Positions 14,434 to 15,241 of a stretch of DNA of 15,241 bases are shown here, piece after piece; the first letter of the stretch is position 1; the number at the start of each line of letters is the position of its first letter. The position numbers and the translations under genes are program-made. Source of the stretch: Vulcanimicrobiota bacterium (GTDB taxonomy: Bacteria; Vulcanimicrobiota; Vulcanimicrobiia; Vulcanimicrobiales; Vulcanimicrobiaceae); NCBI GenBank assembly GCA_019245275.1, contig JAFARW010000066.1, positions 1-15,241 on the forward strand, written 5' to 3'. Below the pieces are notes generated by a model that was given only the letters and a program-made list of their open reading frames with translations, was not told the DNA's origin and ran no database searches.

Positions 14434-14970
14434 CTAGCGCGACTCCATTAGGGTGGGGAGGCGGCGGCTGCGCCACTTGCTTCCATCTTGATACGTGATT
14501 CGCAGCGGCAGGCATTGCGCCAAAGAAGTTCCGAGCGGAAAGACGTTTGGACTTAATCCGAAGCGGTGTTTGATTTCGGCTCCCGGCGAGAACGTGCCGA
14601 CGTCTCGGACCTCCGCGACGAGATGCCCTCGTGCGACGAGACCAAACTCGATCTCCGTTGCGACCTTCGCGCCGACGTTCGTGTAATCGATCGAAAGTTC
14701 GGGGTTCGTTCTGGTTACTGCCGGCTGATAAAAACGACGCCCGTAGACGTCAGTCCAGTAGTATCGGCCAACGGGGTAGTAGCCCGGCACATATGCCGGC
14801 GATACAAACGTATTTCCCTGCTGCGGGTCGCACCGCGAAACTTTGATTTCGCTGGGCGGATGCGCGATCAGCCCGAGCATGGCCGGCGCCGCGTTTATCC
14901 GAGCGGCGGAGCAGACCGCCGCTGCGGTGACAATAGCGGCGGCCAATCCGAGTCTCAAAGAAATCTTCAT
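14434..14970 (-). CDS. secreted protein of unknown function
   Basis: 178 residues with a clear signal peptide: basic MKISLRLG, a hydrophobic stretch to about residue 20, and likely cleavage after INA (residue 27). The cysteine at 20 (AAVC) does not fit a lipobox well, so this is probably a soluble exported protein. The mature part has two cysteines (47 and 153) that could form a disulfide, an aromatic-rich segment (YVPGYYPVGRYYWTDVYGRR, 60-79), then a beta-rich region (LSIDYTNVGAKVATEIEFGL to FSPGAEIKHRFGL) that looks Ig-like. I do not recognise the family. A good ribosome binding site (AGAGGGA, complement of 14978-14984) precedes the ATG. Divergent from the gene at the window end; downstream terminator shared with ssrA. 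Confidence 0.82.
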   Translation of the reverse strand: MKISLRLGLAAAIVTAAAVCSAARINAAPAMLGLIAHPPSEIKVSRCDPQQGNTFVSPAYVPGYYPVGRYYWTDVYGRRFYQPAVTRTNPELSIDYTNVGAKVATEIEFGLVARGHLVAEVRDVGTFSPGAEIKHRFGLSPNVFPLGTSLAQCLPLRITYQDGSKWRSRRLPTLMESR

Positions 14971-15145
14971 AACTGGTTCCCTCTTTAAATACTTGAGTTT
15001 CGTGAGCGCTGAGTTTCAAACAAGCTGCCGCCGGCTTCCTGTGCTCTGGAGACAATGAGGGGCTTTGCCTGGGTTTTCGATGAGAGCCGCGAGAGGGCGC
15101 TTGCTTGCGAACTTGAGGTGCTCTAAGAGCGTTTCCGTACTGTAG

Positions 15146-15166
15146 CCTCCGACCCGCAAGCGGAGG
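15146..15166 (+). other. short hairpin in the leader of the last gene
   Basis: CCTCCG (15146-15151) pairs with CGGAGG (15161-15166) around a 9-base loop, 20 bases before ATG 15187. The 3' arm holds an SD-like GGAGG, which is probably too far from the ATG to be its ribosome binding site. Could be chance in GC-rich DNA. The rest of the 216-base divergent interval (14971-15186) shows no feature that I can name. Confidence 0.3.
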
Positions 15167-15186
15167 GAAAGGCAAGCGAGGACCCC

Positions 15187-15241
15187 ATGTATCGATATTT
15201 CAGCGCCCTGGCAATCCTGATCTTCAGTGCCGCACTGCCGG
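15187..15241 (+). CDS. start of an exported protein, cut by the window end
   Basis: ATG 15187 opens a frame running to the window end, MYRYFSALAILIFSAALP, which looks like a signal peptide (one basic residue, then a hydrophobic core). GCGAGGA at 15176-15182 is a plausible ribosome binding site 4 bases before the ATG. Only 18 codons are visible, so nothing can be said about function. It is divergent from the secreted-protein gene, and both seem to encode exported proteins. Confidence 0.5.
   Translation, partial: MYRYFSALAILIFSAALP

Noticed and set aside
14908..14919. Possible lipobox (AAVC) in the secreted protein
   Set aside because: Valine before the cysteine and no leucine at -3; a normal signal peptidase site (INA) follows.
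1..15241. CRISPR arrays, insertion sequences, att sites or long direct repeats
   Set aside because: No repeated units, transposase or integrase motifs were seen on either strand.

Overview
This is a GC-rich, gene-dense stretch of ordinary bacterial chromosome carrying translation-fidelity, DNA-repair and housekeeping genes. I see no phage, transposon, CRISPR or plasmid signature. The order miaB-mutS-mutL-miaA-hfq is widespread in bacteria. Hfq, DapF (so DAP-type peptidoglycan or lysine synthesis), a MutL with an intact latent-endonuclease motif and no mutH nearby, paired TrkA regulators and a one-piece tmRNA together suggest a deep-branching, poorly cultured bacterial lineage. Eremiobacterota (WPS-2) or a relative is my guess, from the style of the proteins and gene order only; nothing here proves the phylum.

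Layout. 1-824: the 3' part of miaB. 821-1321 (minus): a small TPR protein whose stop overlaps that of miaB. 1399-9126: a tightly packed plus-strand operon, mutS-mutL-miaA-hfq-dapF-GNAT-radical SAM, in which most junctions overlap (TTGA, GTGA) or lie within a few bases. 9173-10279 (minus): two TrkA-type K+ uptake regulators, convergent with that operon. 10371-10444: tRNA-Pro(CGG), then a plus-strand group: stand-alone Clp N-domain protein, DedA-family membrane protein, uvrC and a small holin-4-like membrane protein. 13942-14294: tmRNA (ssrA) followed by strong hairpins. 14434-14970 (minus): a secreted protein of unknown function. 15187-end: start of another apparently exported protein, divergent from it.

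How the genes work together. MutS and MutL form the mismatch-repair pair and UvrC is the incision subunit of nucleotide excision repair. MiaA and MiaB act in succession on A37 of tRNAs reading UNN codons (i6A, then ms2i6A). Hfq supports sRNA regulation. tmRNA rescues stalled ribosomes with the tag ANNQYALAA.

Most notable points: (1) miaA is broken by a one-base shift at a C5 run (T CCC CCG, 5895-5901), and restoring one base gives a full-length 314-residue MiaA; (2) the tmRNA has an otherwise canonical tRNA-like end but a T-arm without the usual TTC loop; (3) substitutions at usually conserved positions in DapF (GNPN for GNPH) and MutS (RGTGT for RGTST); (4) an uncharacterised radical SAM protein co-transcribed with the core operon. 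No clearly new multi-gene system is evident.
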